DNA from: Salvia splendens
Lineage: Eukaryota; Streptophyta; Magnoliopsida; Lamiales; Lamiaceae
NCBI RefSeq assembly: GCF_004379255.2
Contig: NC_056037.1
Coordinates: forward strand, 37,483,012 to 37,547,011
DNA: 64,000 bases
Direction of reading: 5' to 3'
Positions 50,898 to 62,015 of this stretch are shown in pieces. The stretch's first letter is position 1. Every line of letters begins with the position of its first letter. The notes under the pieces are model-generated. The model did not search any database. It had not been told where the DNA came from and saw only the letters and a program-made list of their open reading frames with translations. A program made the position numbers and the translations under genes.

Positions 50898-51209
50898 ATT
50901 ATGTCATTTTTATTTTTTTAGAATTTTAATTATGTCTTCGTTTTTTTTAATGTTAAGTTGTAATATTGTTTTAATTTTAATAAAGTGTGTTTGTTTAAAT
51001 TGAATTGGGTTTTAAAAAAAATTATAAATTAAATTGAATGAATAGTAATTAAGAGACGGTATAGAGACGGTTAAGAGACGGAGCGTTGCAGGTTCCGTCT
51101 CTTAGTTAAGAGATGGAGGAAAAAAGGACAGTGGGGCCCTCAAATAGTGCTCAAATAGTAGTTAAGAGACGGTTTAAGAGACGGTATAGAGACAGCGTTG
51201 TGGATGGCC

Positions 51210-51690
51210 TAAGTTTCTAGTCTTATTTTTCATAAAATTTTTAGATTGTGAATTTTATGCTTTTTTTTTTGGTAATAAACAGCGGGTGAAACAAACAGAA
51301 ATATCATCATAGATTTTAGGTGATAAGGTCAGTCAGCCTATTGAACTAGTCCAAAACTTGAACATTTAGAATTAAAATTATTAATTTCTAACTCCTAAAC
51401 TTTTAACATGAGTAATCTGCAATCCAATTTTTTTTGGGAATACAAAACCAAAATTTTGCTTAAATTTGAGTAATTGACATAAACTCTCCAATTCGAATTC
51501 TTCATAATTCACTTCATTTAGGGGAAATAAAAGAGAGACACGTAACATTTGCCTCAAAAGCAGAATTCTTTACGTCTTTTCCGTTCCTTTCATACTTAAT
51601 AAATCATCCAACAATAAAAAGAAACAGAAATCTGTGGAAGCAAAAAAAAAACATAAAAATAGGAGGCGGAGTCCCAACCCGACCCGGATC
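51210..51690. other. Spacer and 3' UTR of the cyclotransferase-like gene
   Basis: AT-rich, no gene supported. Confidence 0.5.
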
Positions 51691-52257
51691 CTAGAGAAGG
51701 ACGGGTTCAGGCTGGGTCGGATCCGAACCGGACGAAACAAAGAGGCGAATTTGATCCAGAAATGTCAGATGCTGAGGCCGATCCTTACGCTTCACGTATC
51801 CCCTTGCCGCCTTCTCCGTGTAGCAGTTATAGGCCTCCTCCTCCCCCTCGCCGCCGCTCCTCCGCCACATCGCCTCCGCGTAGCTCCGGTGCGCGTAGTA
51901 GGCCTCCGCCTCGACGATCGCCGTCTCCGCGTCGTCATCGGTGTGGATCTGGATCTGGATCGGGCGGCGCTCGTAGTGGCCGCGCGAGATCCCCTCGAGG
52001 TCGTCCATCCTGGCGAGCGCGGCGGGGGAGACGGCGTAGAGCTCGCCGGAGACGCGGTGGCCGCGGCCGGGGAGGTTGAGGAGGAAGGGGACGCGGTAGG
52101 GGCCGCAGACGAGGGGGAGGCGGAGGGCGGTGCGGCCGGAGCCGGCGAAGACGGCGTCGCCGGAGGAGATGAGGTCCTGGAGGAGGTTGTGGTTGGAGAA
52201 GCCCTGCTTCAGAGTGCCGTAGGTGAATATCAGCGTCGCCGCGGCCGGCACTCCCAT
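51691..52257 (-). CDS. Gamma-glutamylcyclotransferase / AIG2-like protein, 188 aa
   Basis: The GGCT/GGACT (AIG2-like) fold releases 5-oxoproline from gamma-glutamyl amines or peptides. The N-terminal hallmark [15 protein letters not shown] forms the substrate-binding YGTL loop. Then follow [39 protein letters not shown] with the acidic catalytic-type residue region ([18 protein letters not shown]), [11 protein letters not shown], and the C-terminal [18 protein letters not shown]. It is a single exon of ordinary family length. It is GC-rich in contrast to its surroundings and sits between two same-orientation PIF/Harbinger elements. The precise substrate cannot be told from sequence. Confidence 0.9.
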   Translation of the reverse strand: MGVPAAATLIFTYGTLKQGFSNHNLLQDLISSGDAVFAGSGRTALRLPLVCGPYRVPFLLNLPGRGHRVSGELYAVSPAALARMDDLEGISRGHYERRPIQIQIHTDDDAETAIVEAEAYYAHRSYAEAMWRRSGGEGEEEAYNCYTEKAARGYVKRKDRPQHLTFLDQIRLFVSSGSDPTQPEPVLL

Positions 52258-52872
52258 GGCGGAATTCGCTTTTTGCTTGCTTCGGGAATTGTGGAGATTT
52301 CTCTCTCTCTATTTGAGAGAATTATGATGTTTTCGTACGGTAATTTACCATTGAAATCATTGCGGCACTATATATATTTATAATGTGTGTACGTATCCGT
52401 GGTATCTGGTTGGCCGTTTTTTTATTTGAGAAATGAAATGAAATGAAATGGGCCCGCTTATTTGATTTCACCTCTTCCTTTTTCTCCATTGCCCTTATCA
52501 ATTCAATTAAAGCAAAACGAAATTCGGATTCGATTGCGGCATTAGGCCACCCGCAACGTGTTACGCGGGTGGCTCGAAGCCAGTTCCTCCTTGACGAGAC
52601 GCGCGCGGGACGCGTTGAAGCGTCCCGTCGCGTCCCCAGCCCACCGAGACACCCGTCTCTTCGAGACTGCCCGCGAGACGTCTCGCCACGCGTGTGCGAC
52701 GTGGCGCGCTCCGGCCCCATGCATGACGTCCACTCGCCGCCCTGCGAGTGATTTCGTCACGCTGACGTAATAAATCATTTTAAAAAAAATTCAAATTAAT
52801 AAAAAAATAAAATTTGAAAACGGTAATATTACCGTTTTTCGACCGTTTTCCTATTTTTTTAATTTTTTACTC

Positions 52873-52880
52873 TATAAATA
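52873..52880 (+). promoter_or_regulatory. TATA box of PIF/Harbinger copy 2
   Basis: TATAAATA in the same context (TTTTTTACTC) as copy 1, about 125 bp before the start codon. Confidence 0.6.
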
Positions 52881-53003
52881 CTCCTATTTCATCCTCATTT
52901 CACACACAAACACACATCTATTATTCTCAAATCAGCTCTCTTTCAACTCCAAATTTCATTTCAAATCAACTCTTTTATTCTTTCCCCAAAGTTAATCGAT
53001 CTA

Positions 53004-54263
53004 ATGGATCCATATGAGCAAATGCGTCGAATAATGGAAGAATCACTTGAAGAAGATCGACGCCGGAAGGCGGAGGAAACCGCGCCGCCCCAAAGACGCT
53101 CCCGGACTTACATCCATCGTAACCGGGAGGAAGCCGCCGCAAGGTTAGTCCGCGACTACTTCTGCGATAACCCGGTTTGGGGAGATACCTACTTCCGTCG
53201 ACGTTTTCACATGCGGGAACCGCTATTTCTCCACATCGCAAATATATTGGCAGCCCGAGAAGAGTTCTTCCAAGAAAGGTTCGACGCCGTCGGCCGTCCC
53301 AGCCACATGACGCTGCAGAAATGTACTGCAGCAATCCGTCAACTTGCGACTGGACAAACGACGGATGTGTTCGACGAATACCTCCACACTGGAGAAAACA
53401 CTGGGAGAATATGCTTGATCCAATTCTGCAAAGGCGTCCGGGCAGCCTTCACCGACGAATTTCTCCGGTGGCCAAGCACGACAGATTGTCAGTTTCTGCT
53501 CCACCTTCACGAAGAAGTTCACATATTCCTCGGGATGCTTGGCAGCGTCAATTGCATGCACTGGCAATGGAAGAATTGCCCTGTGGCGTGGAGGGGGTCG
53601 TACACTATCGGCCACAAAGGCACCCACCCCACCGTTATACTCTAGGCCGTTGCCGACTACCGGTTATGGATCTGACATGCGTACTTCGGGGTCCCCGAAT
53701 TGAACAACGACATAAACGTGCTCCACCAATTCGACCTCTTCGCCGAAGTTTTGGATGGTAAAGCGCCGGCCATCAACTTCATCGCTAACAACCGGCGGTA
53801 TAAAATGGGGTACTATCTTGCCGACGACATCTACCCGAAGTGGCCAATCTTCATGAAGACGTGCAACAGGCCTGTGAACGCAAAGCAAGCTCTTTTTGCG
53901 CAGAAGCAGGAGGCTGCTCACAAGGATGTGGAGAGGGCATTCGGGGTTCTCCAAGCGCGCTTCAACATAATCAAAGCTCCGTCTCGTACGTGGTTCATGG
54001 AGAGTATGGTCGACATCATGTATATGTGCATAATCTTGCACAACATGATTGTCCAAGACGAAGGACCTGAGGCGGGAAATTGGTTCGACCATGAAGCCCC
54101 CGGAAGCTCTACCGTAAGTAGTCCGCCTCGCAGTGGAGTGCATCCGTCTATACAAGAACGGTTGTCTATTCGGACAAGGACACGTTACTCTACCGCCCAC
54201 GCCCAACTCCAAGATGATCTAATGGAGTACATTTGGGCAAAATTTGGCGGAGGAAATGATTAA
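53004..54263 (+). pseudogene. PIF/Harbinger transposase copy 2, two stops and a lost catalytic Asp
   Basis: Starting MDPYEQMRRIMEESLEED, it is collinear with copy 1 over 420 codons. Stops: TAG at 53643-53645 (replacing the Glu of LEAVADY) and TGA at 53673-53675 (replacing Trp in WIWHAYFG). The first catalytic Asp is Asn here (GSVNCMHWQWKN versus GSVDCMHWQWKN). It is dead on three counts. Confidence 0.9.
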
Positions 54264-54545
54264 ATTATGTATTTTTAATTTTTTTAGGATTTTACGAATT
54301 TTATGGTGTAATTTTATTTTATTTAATGAAGTGTGCTTTTATTAATTGAATTTGTTGAAAATAAAAATAAAAATTAAAATTGAATGAATAGTAATTTAAG
54401 AGACGGTTAAGGGACGGATAAGAGATGGAGGGTTGCAGGTCCTATCCCTTAGTTAAGAAATGAAGTAAAAAAGTACAGCGGGGTCCATAAATAGTAATTT
54501 AAGAGACGGTTAAGGAATTAATAAGAGACAGCGTTGCAGTTGGCC

Positions 54546-55689
54546 TTAGAATATGCAGCTTGCGAAAACTCACCTTGAACAACATTATCATTGCTTTCTT
54601 TCGCTTACAAAAGTTTAAAATAAAAGCTAATGTGTTCGATAAAATAGAAGTTAATTTATTTGGTATTTTTTAAAATAGAAATATCAATCTATACGTTTTT
54701 TTTCTTTTATATTTTATTCTCTTTCATCGACTATTTATACTACTATTTTTAAATTCATCGACTATTTATACAACTTATGAAGTTAATTTATTTGTTATTT
54801 TTTAAAATACAAATATCAATCTATCTATATTTTTTTATATTTTATTCTCTTTCAGCTTAAAATTATGTGTAATAAGAAATACTACATTTAGTGTTTGATC
54901 TCTCTTATTTTATTTTCTTTCCATTTCTCTATTTTATTCTCAACTATTGTAAACAAAATAAATTTAAATCGCGATAAAGGTAGGGCATGTGACAGCGGCC
55001 GAATAGAAAAGTGTTTAAAACTTGTAGTAAGATGAATTACATGAATATTGTATATGTGGATTTTAAATAAATTTTTATTATGGTAGCATCAAAGCCACTC
55101 TGGCATGTGATCATTTCCGCTAAAGTTGATGTCACAATGAGCAATTAGGTAATGAAGAAAATAGGTGTCTCCAAATTATGTAGAACTCATTAAATTTGGT
55201 CGTTTAGCTTTAATGAAACATTAATTATTTAATTTGAACAATCTAGTCACTTGTACTTAGCAATAACTGCAATCTTTTGATCTTCTTCCAGAACCAGATA
55301 ATCTCAAATCATTTTGTAATGAGTAATGACCACATATTTTTCTGTATTATTTTCATTTTTAATAAGTACTCCACTATATATAGTTCCCACTATATCATTA
55401 TGTATTTAGATAAATTGTCAGAAAAAATATAAATTTAGTACTATTGTGTTCAAATTACTGTATAATTTAATGATAGTAATACTAGTAATTCATTCATCTA
55501 TACTTGTTATTCTCATCGTTTTAAGATGTATATCAAGAAACTATATTGAAATTTTGTTATATTTATTTATTTATTAAAAATATATTGAAAAGTTATGAAA
55601 TATCGATATAAAAATGGCACTATAAATAATTTATTTTCATAAAATAAACTATAAATAATAAATGTCATAAACTTGATGAGTAAAATTAA
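54546..55689. other. AT-rich spacer without gene
   Basis: Very AT-rich, with a partly duplicated ATCGACTATTTATAC / GAAGTTAATTTATTTG motif near 54640-54790. No coding exon is seen. Confidence 0.5.
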
Positions 55690-56160
55690 GAGCATCCACA
55701 ACTCAACTCCAATTCATCTAGTCTCCATACTATTAATGGCCCCCATAGGCCCACACCACTTTTTATTTCATATGTTCATCAAGAGATAACATTTGCAATC
55801 CTCCAACTCCAAATCATCTCATCTCTTAATTATTTATGAGTCCCATTATTTCAATTCAAATTTAATTTTTTTCAAATATATATAATTAAAATTGAAATAG
55901 TGTTTCTTGGTATAAAAAAAAATTTATGCGAGGCATGGGGTACCTATAGAAGATTTTTAAGATGAATTTGATAATTAAAAAAAATCATGACAAAACGGTA
56001 ACTTTTTAGAAAATTGAGAAAATTTTATTAAAAAAATAAATAAATACGGTAATAAACGACGCCCACTCGCGGATCGTCACACCCCAATCCAAGTTCGCCA
56101 CGTGGTGGAGGGCACCGTGAGACGAGATAGAGACGGCTAAGAGCTAGGTTACGGATGATC
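55690..56160. mobile_element. Non-autonomous derivative of the PIF/Harbinger family (~470 bp)
   Basis: The left end GAGCATCCACAACTC resembles the PIF termini, and the right end (GAGACGGCTAAGAGC ... GGATGATC) contains the GAGACGG motif. Interior pieces ACGGTAATA and CGACGCCCACTCGC match the subterminal part of copy 1. It has no reading frame. Target duplication is not clean (TAA versus TCA). Confidence 0.5.
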
Positions 56161-56529
56161 TCATGGCAAAATAAAAAATCTCATAATTTGAGGTTGTGAA
56201 AATACTTTAGGGACCAAACGATTTTAATTAAACGTAAAAAAGTATAATGTTACTGAATAACGTGAATTAAATTGAGTAGCTTGGCATTAGTTATGCAAGA
56301 AAAAGAAAAATATCATAAATTCATAATTATATAATATAATAATATTAGTTAATTACAATTATTATTATTACTTACAGTTGAAAAAAAAAAAGAAACGTAT
56401 TGGCTTTTTCTATTGGCTTAGCCTTTCCTTTCCCTGTCTTCATTTCAATAGAAAAAACTCTGTCCACATTCATTTCCTCCCATTCTTCAAATTTCACCAA
56501 AAACTCCAATATTTCTGCCCCTGCAATCA

Positions 56530-57588
56530 ATGGTGAGTAATCCAACTCTCTGCTTCAATTAATAGCAATACCGCGTCGATCGGCGCCCTCACTTCACGAT
56601 TTCAACAGTATATTCATGCATTTCATTGATCATTGATTATGTGTGTGTTCTTCCGATGAGTTCTTCGGATTAGTACAGTTTTGAGATGAATAGATTCGTT
56701 ATTGATTCTCCGATCACGATTTCAGGTCAGTTTCTACGGCGGAGAAGAAGGCGGCAGCAGCAAGTGGCCGCCGTGGCTGCGGCCGCTGCTGCAGAGCAGC
56801 TTCTTCGGCCAATGCAAGGCGCACGCGGCGTCGGCGCACAAGAGCGAGTGCAACATGTTCTGCTTGGATTGCATCGCCGCGCCGCTCTGCTCACTCTGCC
56901 TTGACTTTCACAAGGATCACCGCCGCATTCAGGTTAGATTCTCGGAATTTCGGCTCCGATCGCTGAAATCTCACCTCGCGCCGATCGATTTTGACGAGTT
57001 AGGGCTTGATTTTGATCCGCAGATACGGAGATCGTCGTACCACGACGTGATTAGAGTGGGGGAGATTCAGAAGTTTCTGGATATCGGAGGTGTTCAGACC
57101 TACATTATCAACAGCGCGAAAATCGTGTTTCTGAATCAGCGCCGCCGCCCTCAGCCGCGCCCCGGGAAAGGCGCCGCCGCCAATTCCTGCTGCGTCTGCG
57201 ACCGCAGCCTCCTCGATTCCTTCACTTTCTGTTCCATTGGCTGCAAGGTCTAAATCTACGAATTCGAATGTGAATTTTGCTGATTCGAATTTGGTCGATT
57301 GTTTGATTATGCAAATCCAAATAAAATCCCCTAAATTTCACCACTCTTTTTCTGTAGATCGTCAGAACATCGAAGAATTTCGATAAGGAGAAGATGAGGA
57401 TTGATGAAGGCGGCAGGGCCTCCGACTCCGACGAGTCGTCGGAGACGTTGACCGCCGCCTGCATCCACAAACAAGCTTTTGGAAGGAAAGCGCAGAGCTT
57501 CACTCCGTCGACTCCGCCACAGACTGCCGGTGCAAAGCGGCGGAAAGGCGTTCCTCGCCGAGCTCCCACCGGCGCCGTTTTAACTTAA
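56530..57588 (+). CDS. PLATZ zinc-binding transcription factor, 4 exons, 221 aa
   Basis: PLATZ proteins are plant-specific zinc-dependent DNA-binding proteins; some repress AT-rich promoters, others bind RNA polymerase III parts. Exon 1 is only the ATG (56530-56532, then GTGAGT); exons 2-4 are 56726-56932, 57023-57247, 57358-57588. Exon 2: [52 protein letters not shown] (B-box-like zinc site). Exon 3: [38 protein letters not shown], and the second Cys cluster [20 protein letters not shown]. Exon 4: IVRTSKNF, then a Ser/Asp-rich stretch and a basic tail [11 protein letters not shown], a likely nuclear signal. All domains are intact. Confidence 0.95.
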
Positions 57589-59265
57589 TAGTGCATTATG
57601 TTTATTAGTAGTATGTGTTACATAGTGAACACGATAAATTAAAATTGAAAATAAAATAAGTAAATAAAAAAGTTAGCAAAATAAGCTGTGTAGACTAGTT
57701 GTTTCATATTTGTAATTGTATCATACTTGTATGTAGTAAATAAAAAATAAATAAAAGGCCTTTTATCAGAGTATCAAGCATAGTAATATCTGATCTCGAA
57801 GTGTGCAGGTATTCGATACGTAGTCAGGTTGAGGTTAAATATTTCCGAACACCTGACTCTCGTTTTACCCGCACTAATAAAGACCACGAGGGAGAAGATG
57901 GATAAGCAAAAACACCACTCTTATTCCTCAACTTGTGATCGGATAGTTATGTTTAACCGAAATATGTATGTGACTAAGTATGAACTAATTGTACTTGTAA
58001 TATGATGGTTCTGACAAATAAATATATCCAATTTTGGTTGGGTCTTCATAGTTGAATGTTTCATAGTAATAAATTAATATTTTCTTATATTCGTTGGTCG
58101 TTTTATAATCGGCTGCAACCGTTTCAATATAAAAAAGAAAAACAAGGAAAAACTTGATTTCATATTTATTTAGTGAGTTGGAAAATGAAGCCTTGATTTT
58201 ATATTTTACAAAGAGAGAGTATTATACTGATTAAATTATGGATTATTGACTTATTCTTGTAGGACTTGAAAAATACTAGTAGTGGAGAATGGAGTCAATA
58301 ATTTGGAAAGTTTCAGTTGAATATTCTTGTTTTTATGTGGAAAAGTTCTTTCTGAGGTTCCAATTTTTATTTAGTTTTGGGTCAAGAAAATAATCAGTAA
58401 CTTTTGGCAGAAATAAAGGGGCAGCCACCAAATCAAGAATTAACATTCATCAGTGGTGTTTCCATTTAATTGAAAGTAGTAATTTTTTTTGCTAATGGGG
58501 CACTAACATCGTAACATCCCTTAACATATTTTCCAACTTTGAAAATTAATCATGAAATTTAAATTTATTCTCAATTATTTTATAATAAAAAATATCTGTC
58601 ACATATAAAAAATATATTGTTCATATTTTGAATAAAACGTATTGTTTTTTTTATAAATAAATAACATTGTTTAGCTGATGCTGTAGCGTCAATATATGAT
58701 ATTCAATGCTATATACAATACTATTTTACCAAAAGACAATTGAAAACAAATATTCATAGTGAAAGATGCAAGGCTAAATAGTACTACTACAATTTAATTT
58801 AACTTCATTTTTTTTTTTCACAATTTGCTTTTTGTCTTATCAAAAGATGCCCATTTATTTCATTACTATATTCTTCAATGGCCAAAATGCTCATGCCTCC
58901 ATCCTTTCATCATCTTTTCATACAATTACTAGTACGGAGAACTATATTTTGATATTATTCCATTTAATCTGCTCTTTTAAGACATGACACCTAAAGTGAT
59001 CCTGAAAAATAAATATATGAAAAATTAAATTTCTTTCAGTTTTTATTCATAAAGGCAACTCATAAAGTGATGGACGTATGCCAAACTTCAGCACAAAACA
59101 TTTTATCACTAATAAATAACCGAATATGGAGATGAATCAAACAATCAAATCAATGTCCTATTATAACTAATTATAATTTGATTGAAATAAAGACGATTAC
59201 CATCAAATTCCACTATTGTTGCTTGATTTAAGTGTCGTCATCTCAGTGTCCTGTCTTATATTATA
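57589..59265. other. AT-rich intergenic DNA
   Basis: No gene, RNA or clear element is supported. Confidence 0.5.
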
Positions 59266-59467
59266 CTCCCTCCGTCCCATTAAATATGCAATATTTGCTT
59301 TTCGGCACAGGATTTTATGTAGTGTTGTTTTGTGAGTTAATGAAGAGAGAGTAAAGTAAGAGAGAAGAAAAAGTAGAGAGAGTATTGTTTCCATTTTTAA
59401 AAACGTTTTATTTTTAATGGGACATACCAAAAAGAAAAACGTTTCATTTCTAATGGGACAGGGGGAG
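59266..59467. mobile_element. Stowaway-like MITE (202 bp)
   Basis: CTCCCTCCGTCCCATTA left and TAATGGGACAGGGGGAG right, flanked by TA at 59264-59265 and 59468-59469. Confidence 0.85.
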
Positions 59468-59803
59468 TACTACTATTATGACAATATTAAAATTTGATCT
59501 TCTTCAATGATTTTTGTATCAATTTGATAAAGACGAAAACAACTAGTACTAGTTCTTTACACAATAGACACACTAACTTAGAGGTTGATTCGATGCCACT
59601 TTTGTTTTAACCATGATTGAGAGAGACTCAAATAATTGAGTTTTCTTCTCTTCTTAAAATAAGATCAATAATAATTCCTTATTTTATTCTTGAATTATGG
59701 TTACTTGGAATCCTTAACGTAAGTTGAACTCTCGATCTATTGACTGAGTGAGGATGGAATAATTAAATTTTTTTCTAGTAACTCGAACCTGGATTTTCAA
59801 CTA

Positions 59804-60328
59804 TTACCTTTGTTCCACAATATAAGTTCATATTTGACTCGGTACGTATTTTAAGAAATGTAAAAGAAAAGAGTTTAAAAAGTTGTGGATTAAAGGTCCC
59901 ACTTTATATATTAATATTATAATGAAATGGAATGTGAAGCCTACTTACCATTTACTCCATCCATCCCGCTTTAAGAGTCCCGGTTGAGTCGATCACATGT
60001 TTTAAGAAAGTGTTTGAGTTTGTAATTCATAAATGTTGTAGTGGATATTGAGACCCACTTTGACACGTGTTTTTAAAAAGTGTTTGCGTATGTAATAAAT
60101 AAATACTTGTAGTGGATATTGAGACCTGCTTTTAACACTCTTTAAATTGAATTGTAAGCATTTTTTATTAGTTTATCTCAATCGGGACTCCTAAAGCGGG
60201 ACACACGAAATTGATCAATCGGGACTCTTAAAGCGAGATGGAGGGAGTATAATAAAAGTGAAAGTGGACTCTTAACGTGGGACGAACTAAAATGACAAAA
60301 ATGGACTCTTATTATGGGACGGAGGTAG
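59804..60328. mobile_element. Outer Stowaway-like MITE interrupted by a second MITE
   Basis: The left end TTACCTTTGTTCCACAATATAAG pairs with the complement of the right end (CTTATTATGGGACGGAGGTAG). TA lies on both sides (59802-59803, 60329-60330). The inner MITE at 59955-60247 splits it. Without the insert it is about 230 bp. Confidence 0.7.
59955..60247. mobile_element. Inner MITE (293 bp) nested in the outer MITE
   Basis: Ends CTCCATCCATCCCGCTTTAA and TTAAAGCGAGATGGAGGGAG, flanked by TA (59953-59954, 60248-60249). It contains an internal direct repeat of ~60 bp (GTGTTTGAGTTTGTAATTCA... / GTGTTTGCGTATGTAATAAA...). Confidence 0.85.
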
Positions 60329-60329
60329 T

Positions 60330-61157
60330 AGATAGAATCCGTGTTACCAGCTAAGTTGTGTTTTATGTTTTACTTATAGAATAATTAAGTTGATTTGGGT
60401 TGGTATTAAGTTGGGTAGAAAATGATATTCATAATGGATAATAGGCTCCATGTAAATATGTGATGCAAGTAAATGGGCCAGGCCCATTACATTTCAATAT
60501 ATCATATCAAGTGTGTGTGTGTGCGTGTGTTTGGATAATTATTCTCAGCTCCATACTTCTGTCCTTTCCAATGTAATACTTTTAAATGTTAAAATTAAAT
60601 ATGTGTATAAAATATGTGGAATATATAGAAAGAATGATGCATGAGGATTAAGAAGAATCAAACCTAAATATGTAAGTTATCGGATTAACTAACATAGTTC
60701 GTATCGGTATTGGTTACATAATTCACCGTTCATTTAATTATTGATTAATCAATAATTGATTAACATAGTTGGGTATAAGTATTGGCTACGGAGTTCACCC
60801 TGATATATTTAATTTTATAATTTTCACTTTATGTATCTATTTAATTTATTTATTTTATTAATATAATTTCTTGATTGAATAATACTTAGTTGTATGCCAT
60901 GCTTAATTATATTAGTTATAAAAAATTTAATAATCCACAAAAAAAATTCAACATACGCCATTATATGCGTGAATTTTATATACACGTTATGGATGCACTA
61001 AGAAACCACACATAAAATTTAAGTTAAAAATGATGAACGACGCTTTTCTTACTACATCATTCAAAGAAAAATACATGATTTAATATAGCTTTTATTTTGT
61101 AGTCTTTCTTATTTTCGTACGAATAAAAAATGTGAAGTAATAATAAAAGTTTCGAGA
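60330..61157. other. AT-rich spacer with (GT)n repeat
   Basis: A (GT)n run lies at ~60511-60531. No gene is supported. Confidence 0.5.
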
Positions 61158-61754
61158 AAGAGCATCTCTAGTGGGCGGATGTCCCATTAGGACATTCACT
61201 AGGACATCCCAAAAACACCTCCTGCCACGTCACTATGACTTCTCATCCCACTGCCACGTCACTAGGACATCCCCTGCACAATCCGCCCTTCCCATCGCCC
61301 TTCCCACTAGGACATCCCGCAATAAAAAAAAATCATACATTTACAAATAAAACAATTTACATTTACGGAAATAAAATTTGACCGAGAATACGAACGGGAA
61401 AAATTAACAACTTTATCGGAAAAAACATACATGATTCGAAAAAAAAAATTACATACTAATAAAAAAAACTTCATACATTATCATGTCAACCCCTCCGAGT
61501 CCAAACCTCTTCGATGAAATAAAATTCAACGAGCCGTATATATAGAGTTTTAAAAAAATTAAAAAACGGGACGTCCGACTGGACGCCACAATGGCGGACG
61601 TCCGCCCGCCCGTCGCGCCGACGTCCGAGAACACCTGACGTCCTCACGGGACGTCTGTATCCGACCCTAAACGCCACAATGGCGGACGTCCCGGTCGCCC
61701 GTCGCGAAGTCCGACCGGATGTCCGACCGAACGTCCGCCATTGGAGATGCTCTT
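61158..61754. mobile_element. GC-ended MITE-like element with ~25-bp inverted termini (597 bp)
   Basis: The left end AAGAGCATCTCTAGTGGGCG and the complement of the right end (AAGAGCATCTCCAATGGCGG) match. Near each end are repeated motifs: ACTAGGACATCCC (left, three times) and GGCGGACGTCC (right, several times). No target duplication was resolved. It is probably non-autonomous (PIF/Harbinger or hAT class). Confidence 0.6.
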
Positions 61755-61845
61755 AATTCATTTTCTTTATATTCTAAAATAAAACAAAGTATTCACACGG
61801 TAATATCGCATAAACCGGTGAAAGGGAATTCTGTCGAAGATAAGA

Positions 61846-62015
61846 ATGGACGACGGCCGGAATTGCAACGGTAGAGCCGTTAAAGAAGCGGAAAATCAAA
61901 ATCCGACGGTGTGCAAGCGGTGCAAAGAGCTGTACACGGCGGTGTCCAATTCCCCTAGCTCTTGCCGATTTCACCCCTCATTCTTCGTCTGCCGCCGCCA
62001 CGACGATCAAAAGAG
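61846..62015 (+). CDS. First exon of a small conserved Cys-rich plant protein (partial)
   Basis: Begins MDDGRNCNGRAVKEAE and continues VCKRCKELYTAVSNSPSSCR, FHPSFFVCRRHDDQKR, then a donor (AG/GTATAT). The CxxC ... C-RFHPSFFVCRRHDDQKR pattern is that of a short, conserved, uncharacterised plant protein family. In my memory that family continues with a Tyr-rich segment and a CCGAEDP-like motif. The remaining exon(s) are not found before the window end, so the intron is longer than 2 kb or the gene is broken. Function unknown. Confidence 0.7.

Larger units (their letters stand above)
49182..51209 (+). mobile_element. PIF/Harbinger transposon, copy 1 (2028 bp)
   Basis: Termini (GACCATCCACAACGC left, GCGTTGTGGATGGCC right) form inverted repeats. 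They are flanked by the 3-bp duplication TAA (49079+100: 49179-49181; 51210-51212). It carries the transposase frame and no separate Myb-like ORF, which autonomous PIF elements need. The right subterminal region repeats GAGACGG several times; the left holds the palindrome at 49478-49495. Confidence 0.9.
52545..54545 (+). mobile_element. PIF/Harbinger transposon, copy 2 (2001 bp)
   Basis: Termini GGCCACCCGCAACG and CGTTGCAGTTGGCC form inverted repeats, with TTA target duplication at 52542-52544 and 54546-54548. It is the same family as copy 1 (the same leader, TATA box, palindrome and GAGACGG repeats) but more decayed. The separate target duplications show two independent insertions. Confidence 0.9.

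Noticed and set aside
51762..52079. 105-codon Arg/Pro/Ser-rich plus-strand frame
   Set aside because: Shadow of the GC-rich cyclotransferase-like gene on the minus strand.
49182..54545. A single composite transposon made of both PIF copies and the enclosed gene
   Set aside because: Each copy has its own complete pair of ends and its own 3-bp target duplication, so they are separate insertions.
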